From JBBECJ01 sp963763325 (GTDB taxonomy: Bacteria; Chloroflexota; Chloroflexia; Thermomicrobiales; CFX8): a DNA stretch of 64,000 nucleotides. Positions 45,622 through 54,226 of this stretch are shown here, one piece after another. Under the pieces are notes generated by a model. The model was not told where the DNA came from. It was given only the letters and a program-made list of their open reading frames with translations, and ran no database searches. The translations under genes and the position numbers were made by a program. Position 1 is the stretch's first letter; each line of letters starts with the position of its first letter. The stretch lies in assembly GCA_963763325.1 (NCBI GenBank), contig CAVXOL010000024.1, forward strand, positions 62,001 to 126,000, given 5' to 3'.

Positions 45622-46505
45622 TAGATAGCGTTTCCGGGTCCAAGATACCGTCCGGCAATCGGTTCCAGTCGCTCGCGGGTCGCCTCGTCCACCGCTCCCG
45701 AGCTGGTTGCGATCGCGTTCGCAAGCGCGTTGCCGCAGCCCGAGCGGCACTCAGGCAGCGGTTCAACTGCCAGTGCCGTCACAATCGACTGAACCGCGTC
45801 GGTCATCGCGTGCAGGTTCGCGAGGACGGCGTCGACCGTGACTGGACCGTCCTGCTCGTGCCAGACGTCGTAGTCAGTGACCATCGCCAGACAGGCGTAG
45901 CAAAGCTCGCCCTCCCGCGCCAGTCGGGCTTCTGGCATCGCTGTCATCCCGATGACGCTCGCGCCCCACGAACGGAAGAGAGCCGACTCGGCGCGGGTCG
46001 AGAATTGCGGCCCTTCGATGGCAATATATGTCCCGCCCGCGTTGACCGGCAATTCTCCAACGGAAGCGACCCCGGCCAAAAAGGCCGATAGGTCAGGACA
46101 GAACGGATCGGCTATCGAGACATGCGCCACAATGCCCCGCTCGAAGAACGATCGCTGCCGGCCAACGGTTCGGTCGATCGTCCCGTCCGGAATGACAAAG
46201 GATCTCGGTGGATAGTCTTCTCGCAAGCTACCGACAGCACTGATCGATACCAGCCGGCTAACGCCCAGCATCTTCATCGCACACACGTTGGCCGCATATG
46301 GAACATCGGTCGGTGACAACCGGTGCCCTGCTCCGTGGCGGCTCAGGAACGCGATCGGTTGGCCCCCGATCTCGCCGACGCGAATCGGCTCTGAAGGCTT
46401 GCCCCACGGTGTATCGATCTCCACGATTTCGACATCGGTCAGCGAACCAAGGCCGTAGAGACCGCTGCCGCCAATGATGCCGAGTGCTGGTCGCCGCTGA
46501 CGCAT
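45621..46505 (-). CDS. mtnP: S-methyl-5'-thioadenosine phosphorylase
   Basis: Phosphorolyses methylthioadenosine to adenine and methylthioribose-1-phosphate, recycling the by-product of polyamine synthesis; the spermidine-synthase-like protein at 14.3 kb could be a source. 294 aa. Signatures: IIGGSGLYGL, FLSRHGAGHRLSPTDVPYAANV, SAVGSLREDYPP, IAIEGPQFSTRAES, GMTAMPEARLAREGELCYA and TDYDVWHE. The GMT and asparagine-to-aspartate (DYD) residues favour MTA over guanosine. It leads the PBP/SEDS operon on the minus strand. Confidence 0.93.
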   Translation of the reverse strand: MRQRRPALGIIGGSGLYGLGSLTDVEIVEIDTPWGKPSEPIRVGEIGGQPIAFLSRHGAGHRLSPTDVPYAANVCAMKMLGVSRLVSISAVGSLREDYPPRSFVIPDGTIDRTVGRQRSFFERGIVAHVSIADPFCPDLSAFLAGVASVGELPVNAGGTYIAIEGPQFSTRAESALFRSWGASVIGMTAMPEARLAREGELCYACLAMVTDYDVWHEQDGPVTVDAVLANLHAMTDAVQSIVTALAVEPLPECRSGCGNALANAIATSSGAVDEATRERLEPIAGRYLGPGNAI

Positions 46506-46561
46506 CGCCTACTCCCATCCATCCGCGAAGTGTACCCGAGCCTCCATCGCCCGCCCTCCAT

Positions 46562-46570
46562 TGGTACAAT
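46562..46570 (+). promoter_or_regulatory. extended -10 element ahead of the polysaccharide operon
   Basis: TGGTACAAT with TACAAT at 46565-46570, about 70 bases upstream of the first gene of the operon. No clear -35. It sits in the divergent gap to mtnP. Confidence 0.4.
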
Positions 46571-46637
46571 CGCCGATCATGCAAGTCGTTTCGGTTCGCC
46601 GCGCCCCGACGCAACCAGATAGGCCGCGAGGTACCGC

Positions 46638-48017
46638 GTGATCCCCTCCTTCGATCCGGCCTTGTGGCGGCGCGCAAGTTGGACTGTTCTGTCGCTCGCG
46701 ATGGTTGCGTTCATCTGCCTCGGGCTGGCTGAGCAAGGCTCACGCGGCGGCGGACTGCTGGCACCCCCAGATGCACCACTCCCGTTCGAACGACATCGAA
46801 TGTTCGGACTCGACCTGAGCGGCATGTCGTCGTTGCAGGCGTTGGACTGGTTGAATGCTGCCGGGAATCCATCGTTGGCACTCATGGTCGTTCCTGTCGA
46901 CGCCGATGTCGTTCTTTCCCTGTCACAGGAGGAGCAGCGAGAGACGGGGCTCAACGCAATTGACACGCTTCGGCAGGCAGCCGGAGGCTCGCCGCTGGCC
47001 GTCTGTCTTCGAAGGCCTCCGGATATCGTCGGCGGCCTCGGCATCGCGCAAGCTGCTGTCGGCGCGATTCGGTCCAGATTCCCCGAACAGATCATTTATG
47101 CAACTGCGTGCGACCCAGATGAGCATCCTGGTTGGCACGACGACATCGACGAGGCCGCCCGTCCCGATGCCGAGATCCGGTCGACGAACAATTCGCTTAT
47201 CCCACTCGCGAGTAGCAGTGTCGTCGTCGTCGAACGGTTGGATGGTCCCAACGATCTCACCGTTGATGAGTTCCGCCTTCGCTCACCTGGCCGCTACGCG
47301 ATGTTCGAGCTGGAAGTGTTCGAGCCAGTCAGCAGTGGCCTGGTCGAGGATGCCGCCCGAGCAATGGCCGGAACATCGCATTCGGCGCTCATCCTGCTGT
47401 CTCCCGCTGGTTCTGTCGATCCGAGTGCCTTGGCCAGCTCGATTGGCTCTGTCGTTCTGGCCGGCGATGTGTTGCCGGAGGGTTTTTCCAGTGTCGGTGC
47501 CCCTGCGATTGCTGCGAACGACCAGTGGCAGCAGTCGAACGTCGGGACCGTGAACTACCTCCGCGCGTCGATGTCCACGGCAGCAATTGCCGCTGACTTT
47601 GTTGGCACGGATGTCTATCTGCTTGGCATCGAATCGCCAGATAGTGGCCTCGTCCAGGTCTGGATCGACCCGGAGTCGCCAACTGCGCCACCAACCGTCG
47701 TACTCGACCTCGCTAGTCTGCAGGCGCGAGACGCAGCAATTCCAATTGCGAACGGGCTGCCCGCCGCTCGCCACGAAATCGTCGTCCAGGCAGTCGTCAA
47801 CGACGGCCAGAGCGTCACCATTTCCGGCCTGTTCGTGACTGGCAAGCCAGCGACCGCCTGGACCGGGACAATGGCAGTCGCCGTTGTACTACTCGCGGGC
47901 GTCATCGCGCTTGTCGAGCGCTGTTACACGGCCATAACCGCCATTCGCCGCAGGTCTGGACCGCCTCGACGCCTGCCGAGACCAGGACACCCTCGTGTCT
48001 TCGCTCGCGACCGCTGA
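46638..48017 (+). CDS. hypothetical protein with external domain between two membrane helices
   Basis: A 459-aa protein of unknown function. An N-terminal hydrophobic helix (about residues 13-30) is followed by a 370-residue domain and a second helix near residues 418-436, ending in a short basic tail, so the middle part probably faces outside. The first external half looks like an alpha/beta or barrel fold; the second (from about GTVNYLRASMS, DVYLLGIESPDSGLVQVWID, PAARHEIVVQAVVND) resembles jelly-roll carbohydrate-binding domains. GTG 46638 has GAGG six bases upstream. It is the first gene of a polysaccharide operon, overlapping the ligase gene by 23 bases, so it may bind or process the glycan. 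Confidence 0.7.
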   Translation: MIPSFDPALWRRASWTVLSLAMVAFICLGLAEQGSRGGGLLAPPDAPLPFERHRMFGLDLSGMSSLQALDWLNAAGNPSLALMVVPVDADVVLSLSQEEQRETGLNAIDTLRQAAGGSPLAVCLRRPPDIVGGLGIAQAAVGAIRSRFPEQIIYATACDPDEHPGWHDDIDEAARPDAEIRSTNNSLIPLASSSVVVVERLDGPNDLTVDEFRLRSPGRYAMFELEVFEPVSSGLVEDAARAMAGTSHSALILLSPAGSVDPSALASSIGSVVLAGDVLPEGFSSVGAPAIAANDQWQQSNVGTVNYLRASMSTAAIAADFVGTDVYLLGIESPDSGLVQVWIDPESPTAPPTVVLDLASLQARDAAIPIANGLPAARHEIVVQAVVNDGQSVTISGLFVTGKPATAWTGTMAVAVVLLAGVIALVERCYTAITAIRRRSGPPRRLPRPGHPRVFARDR

Positions 48018-49431
48018 GGCACGGACGGCGCTGGTCGTCGCGCTCACCAGCTGTCTCATGCTGGTGCTTTCCGGCATGGCTGGTGTGATCCCACTCACCG
48101 CCCTCGGACTGTTAGTGGTGCTGGGCCTGGCCTGCTGGTCACCTGCAGGTGTGCTCGGCGCGGCTGTCGCGGCGTTGCCGTACTTTTTTCGTCCAGTCGA
48201 GGTTGCCGGTCAGGAATTCGCCGCGTCGGAGCTCCTGCTGCTACTCGCCGCCGTCGGGACAACGTTCAAGCTCGTCGTTGAATCTGGTATCGCCCCAGTC
48301 AGGATTTTCGGCGCGTTCCGCTCAGAATTGGTTGCAATCGTCACGACGCCAGTCGTCCTGGCGGCCGGGGCACTGGCTGTCCTCGGCGGAGTCCTCGTTG
48401 TATTCCCGTACGACCCCGACCACCGCGCCGAAAGTCTGCGCGAGTGGCGCTGGACACTGGTTGAACCGGCGTTGCTGCTCGTTCTGCTGGTATGGCATCG
48501 GCGCAAGCAATGGTTGCCAGAGTTCGCAGCATTCGCGCTGATCTTCGGTGGGGCGGTCGCGTCCCTCCACGCCCTGGCCGACCTGGCGCTAGGCGGAGGT
48601 GTCTCGGTCGGTGGCGTGACGCGGATCGCTGGCCCATATCCGCATCCAAACGCGCTCGCGCTGATGACCGTCCGGATCGCTATCCTCGCCTTCGTCTGGA
48701 CGATCCTCGATCCACGCGTTCGACGCTACATTGGCCCAATGCTGGTCGTCTGCACGATTGCGGTCGCCATCACCTTCTCGCGCGGTGCGATGCTCGCAAT
48801 TCTGGTGGCGCTCAGTCTGGTGCTCGTCAATGCAACTCCGCGCCTGCGGTTGATCGGCGCTGGCTCGGCCGCGTTGAGCCTGTTGCTCGGCGTTGTCGTT
48901 GCCCGTGACCGGATGCTCGATCTGTTCGATGGCGGCAGCGGGTCATTGAGGCTCGACATCTGGAGTTCAGCGCTGGCGATGATCGACGACCGGCCGGTCC
49001 GAGGCTACGGACCAGATCAGTTCCTCTACGCCTATCTCCCGCGTTATGTGCAACCAACCGCCTGGGGAGAGCGCTTCACGTCCCACGCACACAACTTTCT
49101 GCTCGATTTCTGGATCAGACTGGGTATAATCGGCGCCGCCTTCGCTGCATTCGGGGTGCTGTTGTGCCTGATAGCGTTGGCGCGCTGCATGCGGGATTCG
49201 CCTCGTCCTCAACCGTTGGGGATGGCGGCGCTGGTTGCGCTCGTGGCAACCTTCGCCCATGGCATGGTAGATAATGCGTTTTTCTCGCACGATCTGGCGA
49301 TGAGCTGTTGGCTACTCGCCTGGCTGGCCTTCCGGACACGTTCTGAGGCAACCAGCATCGACAGAGGGGGCTACATTGCGCGTGCTGGTGTCGGGCGGGG
49401 CAGGCTTCATAGGTTCGCACCTCTGCGATAG
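47995..49431 (+). CDS. O-antigen ligase/polymerase-family membrane protein 1
   Basis: A 478-aa protein with 10-12 transmembrane helices and the Wzy_C (PF04932) type core: RIAGPYPHPNALALM, ITFSRGAMLAIL, a periplasmic loop, RLDIWSSALAMIDDRPVRGYGPDQF and TSHAHNFLLDFWIRLGIIG. These proteins join or polymerise lipid-linked glycans outside the membrane. The start is GTG 47995 inside the preceding gene. The C-terminal 25 residues overlap the next gene by 56 bases. A second member of the same family lies three kilobases on. Confidence 0.85.
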   Translation: MSSLATAEARTALVVALTSCLMLVLSGMAGVIPLTALGLLVVLGLACWSPAGVLGAAVAALPYFFRPVEVAGQEFAASELLLLLAAVGTTFKLVVESGIAPVRIFGAFRSELVAIVTTPVVLAAGALAVLGGVLVVFPYDPDHRAESLREWRWTLVEPALLLVLLVWHRRKQWLPEFAAFALIFGGAVASLHALADLALGGGVSVGGVTRIAGPYPHPNALALMTVRIAILAFVWTILDPRVRRYIGPMLVVCTIAVAITFSRGAMLAILVALSLVLVNATPRLRLIGAGSAALSLLLGVVVARDRMLDLFDGGSGSLRLDIWSSALAMIDDRPVRGYGPDQFLYAYLPRYVQPTAWGERFTSHAHNFLLDFWIRLGIIGAAFAAFGVLLCLIALARCMRDSPRPQPLGMAALVALVATFAHGMVDNAFFSHDLAMSCWLLAWLAFRTRSEATSIDRGGYIARAGVGRGRLHRFAPLR

Positions 49432-50323
49432 CCTGATCGCGGACGGTCAGGACGTCATCTGTGTTGACAACTTCATCACAGGTCGACAAAAGAACATCGA
49501 ACACCTGCTTGATCAACCAGCATTTCGATTAGTCGAGCATGACATCGTCAACGAACTCGACGAGTCGATCCGTGCTGACCGCGTCTATCACCTGGCCAGT
49601 CCGGCAAGCCCGGTCGGTTACATGCGCCATCCGATCGAGACTCATCTGGTCAATTCAGTCGGCACCCACAATATGCTGAAATTCGCACAGCGCTGCGGCG
49701 CTCAACTCCTCTACACCTCTACCAGCGAGTCGTACGGCAACCCGGACATCCACCCACAGCCAGAGACGTACTTCGGCAACGTGAATCCCGTCGGCCCTCG
49801 TTCCTGTTACGACGAGAGCAAGCGCTTCGGCGAGTCGATCACGATGGAGTATGTCAGGCAGTTCCAGCTTGATGCCCGCATCATCCGCATCTTCAACACC
49901 TATGGGCCACGCAACGATCCCAACGACGGGCGGGTCATCCCGAACTTCATTCGCGCCGCCGAACGAGGCGAGCCGCTCATTATCTTCGGCGACGGTACTC
50001 AGACGCGATCGCTTTGCTACGTCTCCGATCTCGTACGCGGCCTGCGGCGGGCGATGGAGTGCCCAGGGACAACTGGCGAGGTCATCAACCTTGGTAATCC
50101 TGATGAGCGGACAGTCCACGATCTGGCCCAGATCATCACCGGCTACTGCCAGTCGGACGCGCCGATCGAGTTCGTCGACGCCAGGCAGGACGACCCGGAG
50201 CGCCGCTGCCCAGACATCACGAAGGCGCGAAACCTCCTTGGCTGGGAGCCGTTGATCGATCTCGAAGACGGCCTGCGAGCCACGATCGAGCACTTTCGCG
50301 CGGCGGAGACACTCTTCGCGTGA
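49376..50323 (+). CDS. UDP-glucuronate decarboxylase-like SDR epimerase
   Basis: Extended short-chain dehydrogenase of 315 aa. NAD motif GGAGFIGSHLCDSL, the catalytic Tyr-x-x-x-Lys in SCYDESKRFGE, a TSTSESYGNP strand, and FNTYGPRNDPNDGRVIPNF followed by GDGTQTRSLCYVSDLV. The combination, notably HLASPASP and DGRVIPNF, is that of UDP-xylose synthase (Uxs), which makes UDP-xylose from the product of Ugd, present at the left end. A different NDP-sugar epimerase cannot be excluded. Start codon TTG 49376 with GAGGGGG five bases upstream; the next gene starts in its stop. Confidence 0.88.
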   Translation: MRVLVSGGAGFIGSHLCDSLIADGQDVICVDNFITGRQKNIEHLLDQPAFRLVEHDIVNELDESIRADRVYHLASPASPVGYMRHPIETHLVNSVGTHNMLKFAQRCGAQLLYTSTSESYGNPDIHPQPETYFGNVNPVGPRSCYDESKRFGESITMEYVRQFQLDARIIRIFNTYGPRNDPNDGRVIPNFIRAAERGEPLIIFGDGTQTRSLCYVSDLVRGLRRAMECPGTTGEVINLGNPDERTVHDLAQIITGYCQSDAPIEFVDARQDDPERRCPDITKARNLLGWEPLIDLEDGLRATIEHFRAAETLFA

Positions 50324-51867
50324 CTCCGGCTCTCCAGCAGACGCTGCTGAGCCGCCGGTCTATCGCCTGGCTGGCGGGTGGCGTCCTGACGCTGCTCCTC
50401 ATTCTGGCCACGGCTGCAACGTCGCCAATCGTGCTGGTGGTTGCGCCACTGTTGGTCCTGGTCGCGCTCGGTCTCATGCGTTGGCCGTGGCTCGGTGTCG
50501 CCCTCCTGGTTGCCAGTGTTCCTGCCCAGCAACTTGGAGCCGTTGGAGGCGGCACGCTGACGCTCACCCGCGCATCGCTGTTCGCTGCCTTCGCCGGTCT
50601 CGTACTCTGGTGGACAGTTGGTCGCAGGCCGGTCGTCGGAAGCCTGCTCACCGTTCCGTTCGTCGCATTGATCGCATGGATGATCGTCACGGCCCACGTT
50701 GCGCGCGATCTTGGCGCGGCTTCGTCCGATCTTGTCCGCTGGTTGATCGCGCTGTTTGCGTTCTTCGCGGCAATGCAAGTTCTTGTCGGTACGTCCGAGC
50801 GAATCGTGACCGCCATCATTCTCACGATCGGCATCGCCGGTGCCTTTGAGGCAGGATTCGGCACCGCCCTGGGGCTACTTGGACTCGGTCCCGAGAGCTT
50901 CATGATCGAGGACGCGTTCTCACGTGCCTACGGCACCTTTGGCCGGCCAAACACGTTTGCCGGCTACCTGGAAATGGCCGTCTTTCCTGTTCTCTGGCTT
51001 GGCATCAGTCGACTGCGAATCGTACCGGAGACCTTTCGTGCATATCTGGCCGTCCGAAGCCGTGGGTTCACAACTGCTGCTGGTCGCCGTCGGGAGCTTG
51101 CGAGTTCGGTGATTGTCACGACGGTCCTGCTCGGCTCGGCGGCGATCATGCTCGGCGGAATCCTTGTCAGCTTCTCACGCGGCGCGTGGATTGGTGTGAC
51201 GGCAGGCGTGGTCGTCACCTGCCTGGTCGCGATTCGCCGCTACTGGCACCTCGTCGTCCCAGCCTTGCCGGTCGCGGTCCTTCTGGCGATCATCGGACTA
51301 GCCATTCTAGCTCCGGCAACGCTGACTGACCGCGTCCAGTCAATCGCCGAAGAAGCACGTCCGTTTGATGCTGCCTCGATCACGATCACTCCCGACAACT
51401 TCGCCGTTGTCGAACGGATGGCGCACTGGCAGGCCGGCTGGCACATGTTTGAGGATCATCCGGTCTTCGGCGTCGGTGCCGGAAACTACAACACGAACTA
51501 TCCCGATTACTACGTCCGTGAAGCGTTCCGATATTCGCAGGGGCACGCCCATAACTTCTACATCCATATGCTGGCCGAGAATGGCATTGTTGGCCTCGGG
51601 ATCTACCTTACACTGATTCTGAGCTTCGCATTCGTCGCTCTCCGCGTTGCCATCGCGACCCGTGACCGATTGACATGGGCTCTCGCGCTCGGCGCACTCG
51701 GTACGATGACGGCGGTCTACGTCCATAACGCGTTCGAGAACCTGCACGTCCTGAACCTCGGTATCCAGTTGAGTGTCAGTTGGGCGCTTGCCGTTGCTGC
51801 CCACCAGCGCTGGTCAACGCTGGAGGCGGCAGCCGGGCCAACTCGCGTGGAATACTCCCGCGAATGA
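50320..51867 (+). CDS. O-antigen ligase/polymerase-family membrane protein 2
   Basis: A 515-aa protein with about 12 helices and the same core as the protein at 48 kb: AYGTFGRPNTFAGYLEM, LVSFSRGAWIGVTAG, a long external loop, HMFEDHPVFGVGAGNYN and GHAHNFYIHMLAENGIVGLG. The conserved Arg in FSRGA and His in HAHNF are the functional residues of the WaaL/Wzy superfamily. GTG start 50320 overlaps the upstream TGA. With two such proteins, one may polymerise and the other ligate the glycan. Confidence 0.85.
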   Translation: MTPALQQTLLSRRSIAWLAGGVLTLLLILATAATSPIVLVVAPLLVLVALGLMRWPWLGVALLVASVPAQQLGAVGGGTLTLTRASLFAAFAGLVLWWTVGRRPVVGSLLTVPFVALIAWMIVTAHVARDLGAASSDLVRWLIALFAFFAAMQVLVGTSERIVTAIILTIGIAGAFEAGFGTALGLLGLGPESFMIEDAFSRAYGTFGRPNTFAGYLEMAVFPVLWLGISRLRIVPETFRAYLAVRSRGFTTAAGRRRELASSVIVTTVLLGSAAIMLGGILVSFSRGAWIGVTAGVVVTCLVAIRRYWHLVVPALPVAVLLAIIGLAILAPATLTDRVQSIAEEARPFDAASITITPDNFAVVERMAHWQAGWHMFEDHPVFGVGAGNYNTNYPDYYVREAFRYSQGHAHNFYIHMLAENGIVGLGIYLTLILSFAFVALRVAIATRDRLTWALALGALGTMTAVYVHNAFENLHVLNLGIQLSVSWALAVAAHQRWSTLEAAAGPTRVEYSRE

Positions 51868-52931
51868 GTTACGAACGTGCGCTGGCAGATGAGCAACCCA
51901 CCAAGGCATCCCAGGCGCCCGAGCCGGTTGTCGCGGATAACGATCCCTCTGAACGTTCGATATCACTCGGCGAGCGCATGCGTTCGCCACAGACGATTGC
52001 CTCATTCGTCGCCGCATTCGCGATTATTGCGTTCGTCTTCTGGCGGCTGGACATCGACTTCGCCGACGTCTGGACGCAAATTCGCCACGCTAACCCGCTC
52101 TACCTCGCTCTCGCGTTCGCTGCCTACTACGGTTCGTTCCCTCTTCGTGCCCTGCGCTGGCGCTACATCCTTGCCAACGCAAAGATCAGTCGCGAGTACG
52201 GCTATGACGTACCTGGGGTCGTCGGACTGACGGAGATCTATATCCTGGGCTGGTTTGCGAACTGTGTCGTCCCTGCCAAGCTCGGCGACGCCTACCGCGG
52301 CTATCTGCTCAAGAAGAATGCCGGCCCGTCGTTTTCACGGACGCTCGGCACGATCTTCGCTGAACGACTCCTGGATGTCGTTGCGCTTGTCGGCTTGATG
52401 CTCGCCTCAGGATTGCTCGTCTTCCACGGGACCGTCCCGTCGGGGCTACGTTGGTGGTTCCTCGCCGGCGCCGCTCTGGTTGTCATTGGTCTGAGTGGCC
52501 TTCTGACACTGATGACCGTCAGTCACCGGATCGAGGCGCTTCTTCCGGAACGGTTTCAGCCATACTACAACCGGCTCAGCGACGGCATCGTCAGCTCGTT
52601 TTCACGCCACGGCTTCCCGAAGGTAGCCGGTCTGACCGTCCTCATCTGGGCGCTCGAAGGCGCTCGCGTCTACGCCGGTGCACACGCCCTCGGAATCGAT
52701 CTCAACCTCTCGCAGAGCATCTTCATCGCGCTTCTCGCCAGCCTGTTGACGACGTTCCCATTCACGCCGGCTGGAATGGGTGTCGTCGAAGGCGGTACTG
52801 TCTTTGCCCTACGCCTCTTCGATGTGACCGCCGCCAGTGCGACGGCTGCTGCCCTGCTGGACCGCACAATCGCCAGCTACAGCGTCGTCCTGATCGGTGG
52901 CCTGCTCTACATCGCCACGAAACGCAAGTAG
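51864..52931 (+). CDS. lysylphosphatidylglycerol synthase/UPF0104-type membrane protein
   Basis: A 355-aa protein with a 45-residue soluble start and about eight helices. It belongs to the AglD/LPG_synthase_TM family (PF03706): the pattern RALRWRYILANA, EIYILGWFANCVVPAKLGDAYRGYLLKK, FAERLLDVVALV and TPAGMGVVEGGTVFAL is diagnostic. Members are flippase-like or lipid-modifying proteins found in glycan loci; the aminoacyl-transfer domain of true MprF is absent. The ATG at 51864 overlaps the previous stop (ATGA). Confidence 0.87.
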   Translation: MSYERALADEQPTKASQAPEPVVADNDPSERSISLGERMRSPQTIASFVAAFAIIAFVFWRLDIDFADVWTQIRHANPLYLALAFAAYYGSFPLRALRWRYILANAKISREYGYDVPGVVGLTEIYILGWFANCVVPAKLGDAYRGYLLKKNAGPSFSRTLGTIFAERLLDVVALVGLMLASGLLVFHGTVPSGLRWWFLAGAALVVIGLSGLLTLMTVSHRIEALLPERFQPYYNRLSDGIVSSFSRHGFPKVAGLTVLIWALEGARVYAGAHALGIDLNLSQSIFIALLASLLTTFPFTPAGMGVVEGGTVFALRLFDVTAASATAAALLDRTIASYSVVLIGGLLYIATKRK

Positions 52932-52945
52932 CAAACGGGGGTGTG

Positions 52946-54061
52946 ATGCGGATTGCCCTCGACGCGACGCCTGCCGCCGTTCAACACGCCGGTGTCGGCC
53001 GCTACACGCGTGAGCTGCTGGCGGCTCTGATGGCGCTGCCCGGACGCGACGAGTACCTCCTTGCCTCCTCCGGCCCCAACGCCGACAATGATCGGCTGTT
53101 GAGGCAGCTTCCGCCGGGGAATCGACGGGAGCTTAGGCGTCTCCCGATCAATCCACGTATGACGACACTCGCCTGGCACCGCATGCGCCTTCCCGTCTCG
53201 GTTGAGTCGCTGATTGGTCCGTTCGATGTCTTCCACGGCACTGACTTCGTCGTACCCCCATCACGCAAGCCTCGCGTCGTCACCATTCACGATCTGTCAT
53301 TCCTCGTCACGCCGCAGTTCGCCGAGCCGAATCTCGTCCGCTATCTCTCGTCGTCGGCCCCACGAGCGATCGCTGCTGCATCTATTGTCGTAACCGTCTC
53401 GGCTGCCGTTGCCGCCGAAGTCGCCGACCGATTTCCGGCTGCCCGTCACAAACTCGTCGCGATTCCGAATGGAGTTCGCGTCCCTCGAACAGCACTCGTG
53501 CGCCATGCCGGTGACCGTCCAGAGCTACTCACCGTTGGTACGGTGGAGCCGCGCAAGAACCTCCTGACATTGATTCAGGCAGTCGAGATCGTTCGCGTCG
53601 TCCATCCTGACGTGCGTCTGACAATCGCCGGTCGAATCGGCTGGCGATCCAGTGAGATCGTCACAGCGATTCGTGTGGCTGAAGCGTCGGGAATCGTCCG
53701 CTTCGTCGAAGCCCCGAATGACGGCGCTTTGGACGCACTCTACGCTGAAGCGACGCTGGCCGTCTTGCCGTCGTTTTACGAGGGGTTCGGCTTGCCAGTT
53801 CTCGAAGCGATGGCTCGTGGCGTCCCGGTTGTCGCGAGTGACATCCCATCGTTGCGCGAGACCGGCGGCTCCGCCGGCTGTTACGCTGATCCTGACAGCG
53901 CCGAATCTCTGGCGACCGCAATCCTGGGCCTGCTTGACGACGCAGCGTTCCGTGCGGAACTGGCGGAGAGCGGCGTGGCTCGAGCTGAGCGCTTCAGCTG
54001 GCAGGAGACAGCACGGAGGACCAGACGCGCCTATGATCTGGCGCTGAGAGAGAGACACTGA
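52946..54061 (+). CDS. glycosyltransferase family 4 protein
   Basis: A retaining GT-B glycosyltransferase of 371 aa acting on a cytoplasmic lipid-linked sugar. N-domain: MRIALDATPAAVQHAGVGRYTRELL and FHGTDFVVPP. C-domain: LLTVGTVEPRKNLLTLIQAV and the donor motif LPSFYEGFGLPVLEAMARGVPVVAS, cut at EGFGLPVLEAM (E-x7-E). The ATG at 52946 follows GGGGG; the long open frame to 52451 is spurious. The stop overlaps the next small gene (TGATG). Confidence 0.92.
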   Translation: MRIALDATPAAVQHAGVGRYTRELLAALMALPGRDEYLLASSGPNADNDRLLRQLPPGNRRELRRLPINPRMTTLAWHRMRLPVSVESLIGPFDVFHGTDFVVPPSRKPRVVTIHDLSFLVTPQFAEPNLVRYLSSSAPRAIAAASIVVTVSAAVAAEVADRFPAARHKLVAIPNGVRVPRTALVRHAGDRPELLTVGTVEPRKNLLTLIQAVEIVRVVHPDVRLTIAGRIGWRSSEIVTAIRVAEASGIVRFVEAPNDGALDALYAEATLAVLPSFYEGFGLPVLEAMARGVPVVASDIPSLRETGGSAGCYADPDSAESLATAILGLLDDAAFRAELAESGVARAERFSWQETARRTRRAYDLALRERH

Positions 54062-54225
54062 TGGACGACGACAGCGTCTCCGTCGTTGAGGCAACCGATG
54101 CTGACGCGCGGAAGAGCTGGGCGAGCCGACATCCAAAGATCATGATCCTCCTCATCGCTGGCGTCTTCTACATCATCTTGTTCGGCATGTGCGGGTTCAT
54201 CCTCGTCTTGCTCCTGCGAGGTTAG
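54061..54225 (+). CDS. small single-pass membrane protein
   Basis: A 54-aa protein, short but well supported: its ATG overlaps the glycosyltransferase stop and its TAG is one base before the flippase start codon. An acidic 25-residue head (MDDDSVSVVEATDADARKSW) is followed by a hydrophobic stretch of about 24 residues (IMILLIAGVFYIILFGMCGF and onward) that ends in an Arg. It would span the membrane once with the acidic part inside. Its position suggests an accessory subunit of the flippase or transferase. Confidence 0.75.
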   Translation: MDDDSVSVVEATDADARKSWASRHPKIMILLIAGVFYIILFGMCGFILVLLLRG

Positions 54226-54226
54226 C

